64,000 nucleotides of DNA from Actinomycetes bacterium (GCA_029782355.1 JAKOUY010000029.1:1-64000), one strand, 5' to 3'; numbered from the stretch's first letter, positions 42,727-52,527 are shown. The notes: a model not told the origin generated them from the letters alone. Made by a program: numbers and translations.

Positions 42727-45216
42727 CTAGGCCCCGTCCGCCGGCAGCAGGAGGGAGAGATGGATCGACAGGCGCACCGGACGCTGCAGGAAGATGCCGG
42801 CCATGTGCGCGGCGTTGGCTCCCCAGGTCAGCGAGCCGGGAGCGGCCGGGGGATCCGGCGCCACGGCGGTGTCGATGTAGCCCGTCGGGGCCTGCACCGA
42901 GGGCCAGCCGAGGTCGTTCCACGACCTCACGGGCGTCGTGGTGGCTTCGTCGAGTCCGAAGCGCACCGCACCGACCAGCTCCTGGATGACCAGGTACCAG
43001 CCGAGGCCGGCCGTCAGCGTGGCCCGGTCGACGGGGAAGCCGATGTAGACGGTGTCCAGGCCGGCCGCGCCGCGGAACGACGGCAGGACCTGGCTGGTGC
43101 TCGGCCGGCGGAACTCCCCGTCGGCCTCGGCCGGCGCCAGGAAGATGGTCGTCTGGTCGAGGTGGGCGACCAGATGGCTGCGCAGGATCAGCACGACCTG
43201 CTCACCGAAGGCGACGTGGCTGCCGAGGTCGTCGGCCGCGGCCCACTGGCTGACCGGCGACAGACCGCCGGGAGGGGTGGTGCCCTGGGCCTCGAAGAAC
43301 TGGGTCAGGTCAGTCGCCCGAGGATCGACCGGGACTCCACGCCACCGCAACTCCCGCCCGAGCTCGTGGTTGGCCCCGACCAGCACGGCTTCGACGAACG
43401 GGGCGTTGACCCGCAGCAGTCCAGCGGTGTCCGGCGGCAGATCGACGCCGGCCAGCATCCACGACGGGTCCAGCCAGGACGCCACCGCCTCGTTCCACCG
43501 CGGTCGGGTGCGCGGGCCGATCGGCCCGTCGACGAAGATCCCGGTGTTGCCGATCAACCGACCGGCTGCCCGACCGACGGCGACACCCACCGGCGCAGCA
43601 CCGTCCGGCGACGGGGTCATCGGCACCCAGTCGAGCGATGGCGGGGCGATGACGTGATGCCGCACGGCTGCGCCGACCCCGTCGATCGGCAGGAGCTCGC
43701 GGGCGGCGGCCGCCGTCGGCTCGGCAGCGGCCATGGTGGTCAGGGTCCCGCTGACGGTGCTGGCCAGCATCGTGCCGGACGGCGCCGGGGGCGGCCCGCC
43801 GGGGAACAGCGCCCGGGTGTTCTGCCGAGCGATGGCGGGGCGGATGCCCTCCCCGGCGCGGCGGGCGTCACGCGGCAGCTTGGTGGCCAGGATGCGACGC
43901 ATCGCCGACCCGACCATGGTGGGCGGCACGGCGCTGGCCGCCACCCGGGCCATGGCCGTGGTCGCGCCCGGCGCCACCATGCGCGCCAGCGCTGGGGCCA
44001 CGGTGACCAGCGCCGAGGCGGCGGTGAGTGGGGCGACCATCCGGGCGTGCAGCCGGCTGGCGGCCAGGTCGGCCAACAACGCCCCCTGTCGCTCGCGCCC
44101 GGCCCGGTCGATGTCCCCGGCCTGCCGCCAGGCCTCGTCGACCAGGGCGTCCTGGTGCTCGGCCACCGTCGCCGCCCCCAGCGCGGCGGCGATGCGGCGG
44201 CGCGGATCGAGGTTGAGCTGACGCGACCATCCGGTGCTGACGTCGGCACTGGCGGCTGCGGTCGACCCGTAGACCGGCAGGCCGACGCGTGGACCGCCGG
44301 AGGGGTCGCCGACGGCTGGCGCATCGGCGGCGCGCTCCAGCTCGCCGGCCAGGGCCTGCTCCGCCACGCTGGCGGCGCCCGGGTCCCATGCCTCGGTGGA
44401 CCCCATCGGGGCCAGCGCACCCAACATCGGGGCGACCCGACCGCCGAGCTCGCCGGTCACCGCGCCGGCGTCGATGGCCAGCGGACGGCTGCTGGCCGAC
44501 AGGTCCCGGGGCGTGAGCCGGCGGGCGAGGGTCTCCAGGTCGCCGCTGTCGGTGGTGGCGAAGGCCCACGAGTCGTACACCGGGAGCGTCACCGTGGCGG
44601 CCGAGCGGGTGGCGCCCCACGCCGGCTCGGCGGAGCGCGGGTCGGGCACCGGCTTGCCCAGCCCGGCCAGGCGGGCAGCCTCGAAGGTGGGCACCAGGCA
44701 GGCCAGGTAGTCGGTGGTCGGGGCCAGGGCGTAGGGCGCCAGGATCCGGGCGATGCCCGTGCTCAGCGCCACGGTCGGGTCGGCGACGGTGTCGTCGATC
44801 TGCACGTGGGCCCACATCGCCAGCTGTGCCGGCGGCGGCAGGCGGTCGGCGGCGACCTCGATCACCGGGCAGGCCGCCCCGCCCACGGTGGCCAGCCGCT
44901 CGGCGCCACCGGGGACCACGACCAGCGCCAGCCACGGTTGCAGCGCCCCGCTGCCGTCGGGCCCGCCGGGGGTCATCAACCATGGCATCGACGGGGAGGT
45001 GAACTCGATCGAGGCCAGCAGGTTGGGGGGCATGCTGCGCGTCCCCGGCGCCGGATCGCGGCGGCGGATCTGGTCGGGGGCGATCCCGGTGACGTCCCCG
45101 GGGCCGTAGCGGGAGACGGGCACGGCGACGTCCTGGCCGGCCACCCGCACGGTGACGGCATCGCCGTCCCACGACGCCGGGCGCACCCACGGCACGAAGC
45201 GGGCCGTGACGCTCAC
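42727..45216 (-). CDS. large unknown protein of the PhoD-led cluster
   Basis: 829 residues from GTG 45216, overlapping the preceding stop by 4 bp (GTGA). The N-terminal 130 residues have a distinctive pattern: ARFVPWVRPASWDG, VSRYGPGDVTGIAP (35-48), RDPAPGTRSMPPNLLASIEF, MPWLMTPG and QPWLALVVVPGG. This beta-rich start recalls a structural, jelly-roll-like or baseplate-like domain, but that is impression only. A long Ala-rich helical middle (about 330-470) follows; the C-terminus has WGANAAHMAGIFLQRPVRL. No export signal or catalytic motif recognised. Confidence 0.82.
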   Translation of the reverse strand: MSVTARFVPWVRPASWDGDAVTVRVAGQDVAVPVSRYGPGDVTGIAPDQIRRRDPAPGTRSMPPNLLASIEFTSPSMPWLMTPGGPDGSGALQPWLALVVVPGGAERLATVGGAACPVIEVAADRLPPPAQLAMWAHVQIDDTVADPTVALSTGIARILAPYALAPTTDYLACLVPTFEAARLAGLGKPVPDPRSAEPAWGATRSAATVTLPVYDSWAFATTDSGDLETLARRLTPRDLSASSRPLAIDAGAVTGELGGRVAPMLGALAPMGSTEAWDPGAASVAEQALAGELERAADAPAVGDPSGGPRVGLPVYGSTAAASADVSTGWSRQLNLDPRRRIAAALGAATVAEHQDALVDEAWRQAGDIDRAGRERQGALLADLAASRLHARMVAPLTAASALVTVAPALARMVAPGATTAMARVAASAVPPTMVGSAMRRILATKLPRDARRAGEGIRPAIARQNTRALFPGGPPPAPSGTMLASTVSGTLTTMAAAEPTAAAARELLPIDGVGAAVRHHVIAPPSLDWVPMTPSPDGAAPVGVAVGRAAGRLIGNTGIFVDGPIGPRTRPRWNEAVASWLDPSWMLAGVDLPPDTAGLLRVNAPFVEAVLVGANHELGRELRWRGVPVDPRATDLTQFFEAQGTTPPGGLSPVSQWAAADDLGSHVAFGEQVVLILRSHLVAHLDQTTIFLAPAEADGEFRRPSTSQVLPSFRGAAGLDTVYIGFPVDRATLTAGLGWYLVIQELVGAVRFGLDEATTTPVRSWNDLGWPSVQAPTGYIDTAVAPDPPAAPGSLTWGANAAHMAGIFLQRPVRLSIHLSLLLPADGA

Positions 45217-48200
45217 CGGGCTACCTCGAACTGCGGGACGATCCCGAGCCCGCCGGCGCGGGCCGCGGCCCGGGCTTCGAAGTAGCCCATCGCTCCGGCC
45301 TGGGGCTGCATGGCCGCATCGACCACGGCGTAGCGCTCCGACTCGACGCGCATCGCCACCGGCGGTGCGGCGACGGCGCTGAAGACGGCCAGCACCGGAA
45401 AGGCCAGGATCACCGGCTGGTCGGGGCGTTGCTGCGGATCGAGGAGGATCTCCTCGTAGTCGTCAGCGGCGTCCACGGCCGCGCCGGACTCGAGCGGCCG
45501 GGTCAGGACGAAGCCGGCGTCGCGCCGTTCGTAGCCACGCGCCGCCAGCTGCTCCTCGCGACTGAGGTCGAGGTACATGCCGAGGGCGAACTCGCCTGTG
45601 GCTGCGCTCCGGTCGGGCGTCGCCGACCCCACCGTGACCTGCTCGACGTCGAAGGTCTGCGGGGCCACGAGGCGTTGCGCGCCGTAGCGCTCGACGGCGA
45701 CGCCGAACGGCACCACCGCCTGGGTCATCCGCAGCGGGTCGCTGGGCGACAGCCACACGCCGTCGCGCGGCCGGTCCACCAGCCGGAGCCCGCCGCTGCC
45801 GCCCGTGTCCCAGTTCGACGGGGTGGAGATGGCCGACAGCACCGTGCCGGTGAGGTCGACGGAGGCGTCGGGGGCCTCGCCCTCGTGGATGGTCAGCGAC
45901 CCGTGGACGCTGATCGAGAAGAACAGGAAGCTGACCGAGGCCTTGCCGCTGAGGACGGTGGGCGAGGTGCCCACCAGCGAACCGGTGAAGGCCACCGCGG
46001 CCAGCGTGTGCGATCCGACACGGAGCTCGACGCTGAACGACAGCTTGACGCTGAACTGCCCGTCGAAGCCGGCCAGCACGTCGAGCGCCAGCAGGCCGCG
46101 GATGCCGAAGCCGTACATCCGCGCCTCGAGTTGCCCGGCGAAGCCGAACTGGATCGAGCTCGGCGTGTACGCCAGGTAGGAACTGACCTGCAGCTTGAGG
46201 TGGTCACCGCGGGACAAAGACAGGCTGAGGCGTGGCGGCACGAAGATCTTGGTGCCCGGCGGGACGTAGTCGGGATGGAACCCGCCGATGGTCACGTAGG
46301 TGCCGCGCTCGCCGCCGTCGACCTGCGGGGAACCGTGGAACAGCGAGGCTCCGCCGGTGAGCTCACCCTGCCAGATGTGCGAGTTGCGCAGGGCGATGCG
46401 CACGTTGAGCTCGTCGGTGCGGGTGTCGAAGATGGCCACGCCATCGGCGAGGACGTACACCGCCTGCTGGGCCGGGTCGACCCGTTGACCCAGCGGTGGC
46501 GGGACGCTGAGGGCGACGAACTGGGCGACGACGTACACCCGGCTCAGCGACGAGCCGCGGAAGTCGAGGAGCACGCCGAGGTCGAGGGTGATCCGCCCGG
46601 CCAGCGCGGTGAACTGCACGGACACGCCGACCACCGAGGATCCGGCGCTGGTCGGGAAGAGGCGCTCGAGCGCGTGGAGGTACGCCGAGGCCCGACCGAT
46701 GGGATCGTCGGGGAACAGCACTGCGTCGAGGTCCCCGGTGGCGATGCCGGCCAGGAAGGCGTCGGGGTCGGTGGTCCGGTCGGAGCCGTACAGCAGGCCG
46801 ATCCCGCTGATCGAGAACGTCGGAGCGGTCTGGGCGGCGCGCAGCGACGCCAGGATCAGCCAGCTGCTGACGCTGGTGCTGGTGGCCCGCTGGTAGGTGC
46901 CGAGCGCGGTGAGGACGAACCGCCCGCCGAGGACCAGCTGGAACGCACCCCCGAGGCGCTGGTTGACGTCGTCGTAGATCAGTGCCCCGCCACCGACGAT
47001 CCAGTCGCGAATGCCGACCTCCAGGCCGGCGCCCGTGGGGACGGCCACCGACCACCCGGCCTTGCCGATGCCGGCCACGTTGCCGGACCCGTCGGCGGCA
47101 TGACCGGCGGTGAACCGGGCGCCGAGGCCGTCGGCGTGGACCTTGAGCACCCCGAACAGCTGCAGGGTCAGGTTGGCCGTGGCCTCGACCCCGGCGGCGA
47201 ACTCGTCGTCGATCATGCCGAGGATCGCCTTGAGGTGCACGGCTTCGACGACGACCGAGCCGATCAGGATCGGGATCCGCTGGTTGACGGGGATCAGCAC
47301 GTCACCACCGGCGCCGCCGGTGAAGCGCAGCCCGCCGGCGATGGTGGCCTCCGCCCGGGCGTCGAAGCTGAGCCGCAGCTTGGGCAGGAAGTCGTCCAGC
47401 CAGCTCCCGCCGTTGATCCCCAGCTCGGCGTGCTCGATGCGCAACCAGGCCCGCGGCCCGTCGAGGTCGACCGCCGCGCCGATGCTGAGCTTGGAGGCAC
47501 GCACGTCGATCGATCCGTCGGGAGGGGTCGGTTGGGCGGTCCACTGCCGGGACAGCTCGACCTGGAGAGTGGGGTCGCCGACGATCTCCACGCCCTCGCT
47601 CGAGGCGAGCACGCCGAAGGAGGCGCCGTTGGTCATCGTGAGGCGAAAGCCCCCACCGATCGGTCGGTCGACGTGCAGCTCGCCGTGACCCTGCACGAAC
47701 AGCTTGCTCGGCGAATCCGCCCCCTGCGGCACCGGCACCAGCGTGATCCCGAACGGCGCTGCCGGCTGGGCCGCGGGCTGCACCGGGATCTTCTGGTAGT
47801 CCTCGGCGGTGATCACCTTGGCGCCGTCGTCGAGCAGCAGGGTGAAGGCGTGCTGGGCCAGTTCTCGGGCCCGCTCGTGGTCGGGGATCGGCGGGTGGTC
47901 GAAGCCGTACCAGAAGCGGACGAGGTGCTCCTTGAACCCCTGCATGTCGAAGATCAGGGCCAGGACGGTGGAGCCGATGGCGACCGCGTCGGACACGATC
48001 GGCGCCCAGTCGACGACCGTGGCGTCCGGATCGTCCGGCTTGCTCGGATCGGCGTGGGCCCACCCGGCCGTGGTGGCCAGCGAGCCGAGGATGCGGTACC
48101 AGCGCTCGGCGAAGAGGCCCTCGGGAACGGAGTCCTGCAACCGCTGGTCGGTGAAGAAGGCCAAGGCCAGGATGGTGTGCAGCAGCGGGCTCTTCTTGCG

Positions 48201-48545
48201 CGACACCTCGAGCAGGACCGGAACGACGATCTTGACCACGCCGGACTCCAGGGCGCTCGGTCCACCGGGAGCCCCGCCCGAGATGGCCTGTTGCAGCCCG
48301 TTGATGACCTTCGAGCCGAGGCTGATGATCTCGGCCCACTGCTCGGGGTGGTCGGCCACGTCGGCCTTGGCGCGGATCTCGGCCACGGTGGCGGTCCACT
48401 CCCCGCCGGGGAACGGTGGCACGCCGACGGCGTCGCAGTACTCGTGGGCACTCGCCGGGTCGGTGAGGATGTCGGCCAGGGTGATGAAGGTCTCGGCGGT
48501 GATCGTCGCCGCAGTCTTGACGATGGAGCCGGGCGTGACGCTCAT
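45213..48545 (-). CDS. giant beta-rich unknown protein (DUF6603-like?) of the PhoD-led cluster
   Basis: 1110 residues from ATG 48545 (ATGA overlap with the phosphatase stop). The first ~330 residues are mostly helical (TAATITAETFITLADILTDP); from there on the chain alternates short amphipathic strands over some 600 residues, e.g. GTYVTIGGFHPDYVPPGTKI near 750 and LSLSLSRGDHLKLQVSSYLAYT, FSFLFFSISVHG-like strands near 870. The regular strand pattern suggests a long beta-prism or barrel-like fold. From memory the GGFHP region resembles the DUF6603 family; this must be confirmed by profile search. No signal peptide or membrane helix. Confidence 0.8.
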   Translation of the reverse strand: MSVTPGSIVKTAATITAETFITLADILTDPASAHEYCDAVGVPPFPGGEWTATVAEIRAKADVADHPEQWAEIISLGSKVINGLQQAISGGAPGGPSALESGVVKIVVPVLLEVSRKKSPLLHTILALAFFTDQRLQDSVPEGLFAERWYRILGSLATTAGWAHADPSKPDDPDATVVDWAPIVSDAVAIGSTVLALIFDMQGFKEHLVRFWYGFDHPPIPDHERARELAQHAFTLLLDDGAKVITAEDYQKIPVQPAAQPAAPFGITLVPVPQGADSPSKLFVQGHGELHVDRPIGGGFRLTMTNGASFGVLASSEGVEIVGDPTLQVELSRQWTAQPTPPDGSIDVRASKLSIGAAVDLDGPRAWLRIEHAELGINGGSWLDDFLPKLRLSFDARAEATIAGGLRFTGGAGGDVLIPVNQRIPILIGSVVVEAVHLKAILGMIDDEFAAGVEATANLTLQLFGVLKVHADGLGARFTAGHAADGSGNVAGIGKAGWSVAVPTGAGLEVGIRDWIVGGGALIYDDVNQRLGGAFQLVLGGRFVLTALGTYQRATSTSVSSWLILASLRAAQTAPTFSISGIGLLYGSDRTTDPDAFLAGIATGDLDAVLFPDDPIGRASAYLHALERLFPTSAGSSVVGVSVQFTALAGRITLDLGVLLDFRGSSLSRVYVVAQFVALSVPPPLGQRVDPAQQAVYVLADGVAIFDTRTDELNVRIALRNSHIWQGELTGGASLFHGSPQVDGGERGTYVTIGGFHPDYVPPGTKIFVPPRLSLSLSRGDHLKLQVSSYLAYTPSSIQFGFAGQLEARMYGFGIRGLLALDVLAGFDGQFSVKLSFSVELRVGSHTLAAVAFTGSLVGTSPTVLSGKASVSFLFFSISVHGSLTIHEGEAPDASVDLTGTVLSAISTPSNWDTGGSGGLRLVDRPRDGVWLSPSDPLRMTQAVVPFGVAVERYGAQRLVAPQTFDVEQVTVGSATPDRSAATGEFALGMYLDLSREEQLAARGYERRDAGFVLTRPLESGAAVDAADDYEEILLDPQQRPDQPVILAFPVLAVFSAVAAPPVAMRVESERYAVVDAAMQPQAGAMGYFEARAAARAGGLGIVPQFEVAR

Positions 48546-51484
48546 GGCACCGGCTCCGGTTTGGCGGGCGGTGCCTCGGTCACGTCGAGGGGGACGTCGG
48601 CGACGATGTAGACGTGCATCAGCGGGTTGGTGTCCTGCTGGTCGAAGCCGTAGATGCGGTGCTGCAAGGTCGTGGCGGTGCCATCGGGGCCACGCAGGAA
48701 GCTGACCGTGGTGAAGTTGGTCCACCACTGCCAGTTGCGCGGCATGCCCACTTGCGAGGCCCAGAAGTGCCGTTCGCCGACCGATCGCAGCAGGTCGAGC
48801 TCGGAGGACTCGGCGAACGGGGGCGGGGGCGGCACCGAGGTGAATCGTTCGTCGTCCGGGCGCTGGTCGGGCACGGCAGCGGTCGACCAGGCCCACTCCG
48901 GGTCACGGTGGAAGGTGGCCGTCGCCGGGATGCCCTCGTACGGCACCACGACGGGATCCTCGCCGAGCAACAGCTGCAGGTGGGGGGTGAACGGGTCGGC
49001 GCCGGCGCTCAACGGCGGGGTCGCAGTGGGTGACCCGGCGATGCCCCGGTGCCACCCGAGTCGGGTCTGGGCCGAGGTGGCCACCCCGATCTGCTGGGCG
49101 AGGTCGATGGCCACCAGCGGGGAGAGGTCGTCGCGCTGGGCGCGGAACGAGCTGGCGGTGAGCTGGATCAGCCTGGTGGTGCTGCGCGGCACCCAGTCCG
49201 GGTCGAGCACCCAGTAGCCCATCTGCATGGTGAACCCGTAGTGCACGTCACCGGAGAGGAAGGCGACCCGCCGGCGGGTGGACAGCCGGGCCAGCACCGC
49301 CTCGAACAGCGCCGGGACGAACCCCCAGTTCTCCGGGTCGCGGGCCACCCGGCCGACGGACAGCGAGCGCTGCCAGCGGACGAAGGGCGGGCCGGGCTTG
49401 CCGGCCTTGGCGATGTCGTGCAGGTTGATCAGCGGTTGGACGACGCTCTCGACGATCGGGTAGCCGATGAACGGGGCGGCGGCGATGACGAAGCACACGC
49501 CGTCCGGGTTGACGCCGACCGCCGGCTGCTCGGGGATCTGCATGCGCATCGCCTCGTCGGTCAGCAGGGTGGCCGTCGCCTCGGCGGAGAACCGTTCTCG
49601 GATCGACTCGTTGGCATCGGGTTCGAAGCCGCGCCACGTGCGCGAGTCCAGGGCGAGGACCTCGAACCCCGGGCCGTCGTAGCGGAAGTGCCAGATCATC
49701 CGTTCCTGCCCGGCGCGGCGCGGCCGCAGGTCGAACAGCCGCTCCAGTTCCTCGGCCGGGTCGGCCGCCGGCCCGACCCCCTCGGGGTTGGCGGTGGCCG
49801 TGGGGAACAGCAGGGCGATCTGCTCCAGCACGGTCCGTCCGACGCTCCCGGGGCGGAAGGCCCGTGGGTCGTTGCCCCAGCTCTGGAACACCGTGCACGC
49901 CGCCAGGGCATTGCGGATCACCGCCCGGCCGAGGGCGTTGGCCCGGGTCTGCTTGGCCCACTTCGGCGTCAGGTTCCAGTCGTCGGTGACCTCGTGGTCG
50001 TCGAAGGTCATGAACGACGGGATGTTGGCCAGGAGCCGGCGGACACGGGCGATGCCACCGAAGTACCAGTGCACCTGGCTGAGCTTGGTGATCACGTCGT
50101 CGGAGCGGACGGTGACGGCCACCATGTTCGGCGGGATCTGCGTGTCGGTGCGGTCGTGGTCGAGGCCGAAGTAGCGGGCACCGGCGAACCACGACGGGGT
50201 CAGTGCCCGTGCCAGCCGACTGCGCTGGGCGTCGGTCAGGGTGTCCGGGCCGATCTCGCTGGCGACCTCGTCGCCGTGCGGGGTCGTCGGGGCATCCGGG
50301 CTGCCGACGACGTGCTTGGCCCACAGCAGGAACCGATCGTGGTCGCCGTCCTTGCCGTTCTTGCCCCAGATGGCGTCGCGCTGGTCGTCGGTCAGCGCGG
50401 TGTCGATGGCCCGGAACCGGCGCGGGATGAGCCGCCAGCCTTCGTGGTACGGGGCCATCGAGCGCAGCATCTCACGGTCGTCGTCGCTCACCGTTGCCGC
50501 GTCGAGGTCGTGGTAGATCCGACCGATCGAGCGCTTCCAGACGTCGACGAGTTCGTGGCGCGCCGCCAACGCGGCCGTCGGGTCCCAGGACCACGCCTCG
50601 GTGGCCTGCGGGGTGGTGGCCGAGTTCCAGGTGACCGTCGACCAGGCCGCCAGGTACAGCGCGGCGTACTCGCCCAGTCCCATCGTGTGGGCGTCGGTGC
50701 TGGTGGAGGTGAACCCGGCGAGATCGTTGAGCGGGTGGCCGCGGCGGCCGGGCGGGAAGTGGGTCAGCGGGTAGGCGATCGTCTCGGCCGGCTCCTGATC
50801 GGTCTTGGGAAAGTCGACGGTGATGTGCTCCTGCCCACCGAGCAGGTAGCGGCTCACCGACTGCAGGAGGTCGAGTTGCTCGGCGGCGGACTCGTCGGCG
50901 TAGATCTGGTCGCCGGTGAGGAACAGCAGGTGGGGGCGGGTCGCGCCGTCGGTCAGCGTCGAGCGGATCAGGTCGTCGACCGGTGGGAAAGCGTCGCGTC
51001 CGGTCTCGGTGCTCCCCCGGCACGATCCCTGGACGATGCGGAGGTCGGCCAGGTCGGCGGGCACCGTGGCGAAGCTGGGCAGCCAGCCGTCCTGGTAGCC
51101 GAGCGCCAGCCACGCCGGCGGGTCGGCGTGGTCGGACAGCAGGCCGAGATCACCGAGGCGTGCCGGCGAGCCGTTGGCCGGGGTGATGAGCAGGTCGTAG
51201 GAGTACAGCTCCCCCGGGTCCAGCCCCACCGCCTGAGCCGGCTCCCAGATCGAGGCGACGACGTGGAGGTGCTCGCCCACCCGAACGGTGGTGAGGTCGG
51301 TCGGGGTCGTCGGTGGTCGGCGATCGACGGGCGGCCCGAGTGCCGAGCGCGGCCCCTGACCCCGGAACAGCTCGACCTCGACCGTCGCCGGAGACGACAG
51401 CGCCAGCCACACCGTGACCAGGTCCCGCTCCACCCGCCTGAGGATGGGCCCGGCAAGTATGTCCGTGGCGTCCACGCCGGTCAC
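48542..51484 (-). CDS. PhoD-like metallophosphoesterase, first gene of the five-gene cluster
   Basis: 980 residues from GTG 51484, much longer than typical PhoD enzymes (about 450-600). An N-terminal beta-sandwich (RRVERDLVTVWLALSSPATVEVELFRG) is followed by the metal-binding motifs of the PhoD family: VQGSCRG (about 155), FLTGDQIYAD (about 186-195), MTFDDHEVTDDWN (about 490) and AFLSGDVHYGFTM (about 743). PhoD proteins are Ca/Fe phosphodiesterases/phosphatases, normally Tat-exported; here no twin-Arg or Sec leader is present, so it probably acts in the cytoplasm. The ~300 residues between the second and third motif are an unusually long insert. It heads the 13.7-kb run. Confidence 0.88.
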   Translation of the reverse strand: MTGVDATDILAGPILRRVERDLVTVWLALSSPATVEVELFRGQGPRSALGPPVDRRPPTTPTDLTTVRVGEHLHVVASIWEPAQAVGLDPGELYSYDLLITPANGSPARLGDLGLLSDHADPPAWLALGYQDGWLPSFATVPADLADLRIVQGSCRGSTETGRDAFPPVDDLIRSTLTDGATRPHLLFLTGDQIYADESAAEQLDLLQSVSRYLLGGQEHITVDFPKTDQEPAETIAYPLTHFPPGRRGHPLNDLAGFTSTSTDAHTMGLGEYAALYLAAWSTVTWNSATTPQATEAWSWDPTAALAARHELVDVWKRSIGRIYHDLDAATVSDDDREMLRSMAPYHEGWRLIPRRFRAIDTALTDDQRDAIWGKNGKDGDHDRFLLWAKHVVGSPDAPTTPHGDEVASEIGPDTLTDAQRSRLARALTPSWFAGARYFGLDHDRTDTQIPPNMVAVTVRSDDVITKLSQVHWYFGGIARVRRLLANIPSFMTFDDHEVTDDWNLTPKWAKQTRANALGRAVIRNALAACTVFQSWGNDPRAFRPGSVGRTVLEQIALLFPTATANPEGVGPAADPAEELERLFDLRPRRAGQERMIWHFRYDGPGFEVLALDSRTWRGFEPDANESIRERFSAEATATLLTDEAMRMQIPEQPAVGVNPDGVCFVIAAAPFIGYPIVESVVQPLINLHDIAKAGKPGPPFVRWQRSLSVGRVARDPENWGFVPALFEAVLARLSTRRRVAFLSGDVHYGFTMQMGYWVLDPDWVPRSTTRLIQLTASSFRAQRDDLSPLVAIDLAQQIGVATSAQTRLGWHRGIAGSPTATPPLSAGADPFTPHLQLLLGEDPVVVPYEGIPATATFHRDPEWAWSTAAVPDQRPDDERFTSVPPPPPFAESSELDLLRSVGERHFWASQVGMPRNWQWWTNFTTVSFLRGPDGTATTLQHRIYGFDQQDTNPLMHVYIVADVPLDVTEAPPAKPEPVP

Positions 51485-51527
51485 CTGCCCTCACCGCCGG
51501 GCGGCCGTGGGCTCACCCGGATGGGCT

Positions 51528-51533
51528 ACCGTA
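51528..51533 (-). promoter_or_regulatory. candidate -10 element of the five-gene cluster
   Basis: Minus strand TACGGT, 43 nt before the GTG of the PhoD-like gene, with GAGGG about 4-8 nt before the GTG as ribosome binding site. No clear -35. It lies in the 155-bp gap to the next upstream gene on the same strand. Confidence 0.3.
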
Positions 51534-51639
51534 ACCGATCTGGGTGATGACCGGATCACGGTCCGTGAGATGTCCGGGCGAGCGTGACGTGGACCCGGTC
51601 GACGGGGTGGCGGCTCCTCCACCGTCCGTCACCGGTGAG

Positions 51640-52527
51640 CTAGGTCTGCAGCGGGAGGGCGGCGTCGGCGAGCCACGCCAGCTCGTCGGGCCAGTCGATC
51701 TCGGCGGCCAACGGGCGGAGGACGAACTTCGAGACACCGTGATCGATCAACGCCGTGAGCAGCCGGCGCAGATCGCCACGGCCGACTGGCACGATGTCTT
51801 CCAACTGGCGGTCCGGACGCCGTGACGCGAGGCGCCGGAGGATCTCCTCGTCGGGTGCCGTCCGGGCATACGGGATGCTCAGCCCGACGTGCTCCGGGTC
51901 GATCGCTCGACCTGCCCGGCCGGCTTCCTCGTGGATCCGCCGGACCGCGATGCCGGCCTCGTGCGGAGTGACGTTGGCACCGAGCCACCCGTCCGCCAGA
52001 CGGCCGGCCCGTTCGAGTGCCGCCGGACCGCTGCCACCGAGCCAGATCTCCAGCGGCTGCTGGACGGGCTGCACGGGGAGCCGCAGCTCGGTGCACTCGA
52101 ACCACGCCGAGCGGTGGTCGACGGCCTCGCCCGCCCACCACTGCCGCAACATCGGGATGAGCAGATCGAGGTCCCGGCCGCGATGGCGACCACCGATCAT
52201 CAGCGCCTCGCGCTCCCCCGGCTGGTCGAGACCCGGCACCAAGCTGATCAGCAGCCGACCGGCGGTCAGCCGGTCCAGCTGAGCCAGGTCCTTGGCCAGC
52301 ACGTACGGCGACACGCCGAAGGGGACGATGTTGGCGCCGAGCTTGAGGCGCGTCGTCCGCGCCGCGGCGAACGCCAGCCCGAGGAACGGGTCGACGGTTC
52401 CGGCCATCGGGACGTCGGACAGCCACACCGTGTCGAAGCCGTTGGCTTCGAGGCCATCGAGGAACGGGGCCAGATCGCCCGGGTCGACCGAGCCGGTGCC
52501 GGGCGAGACGGCGATGCGAACCTTCAT
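51640..52527 (-). CDS. LLM-class F420-dependent oxidoreductase
   Basis: 295 residues, luciferase-like TIM barrel. MKVRIAVSPGTGSVDPGDLAPFLDGLEANGFDTVWLSDVP gives the first strands; LKLGANIVPFGVSPYVLAKDLAQLDRLTAGRLLISLVPG and PLEIWLGGSGPAALERAGRLADGWLG are the cofactor and barrel signatures of the F420-binding actinobacterial group (it resembles the TIGR03854 type). ATG 52527 was chosen; ATG 52551 is possible. Substrate unknown. It implies an F420-producing host. Confidence 0.88.
   Translation of the reverse strand: MKVRIAVSPGTGSVDPGDLAPFLDGLEANGFDTVWLSDVPMAGTVDPFLGLAFAAARTTRLKLGANIVPFGVSPYVLAKDLAQLDRLTAGRLLISLVPGLDQPGEREALMIGGRHRGRDLDLLIPMLRQWWAGEAVDHRSAWFECTELRLPVQPVQQPLEIWLGGSGPAALERAGRLADGWLGANVTPHEAGIAVRRIHEEAGRAGRAIDPEHVGLSIPYARTAPDEEILRRLASRRPDRQLEDIVPVGRGDLRRLLTALIDHGVSKFVLRPLAAEIDWPDELAWLADAALPLQT

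Noticed and set aside
45429-48611. 1060-codon plus-strand open frame antisense to the giant beta-rich gene
   Set aside because: Same antisense effect; the minus-strand frame has proper codon bias, start/stop coupling to neighbours and regular strand pattern.
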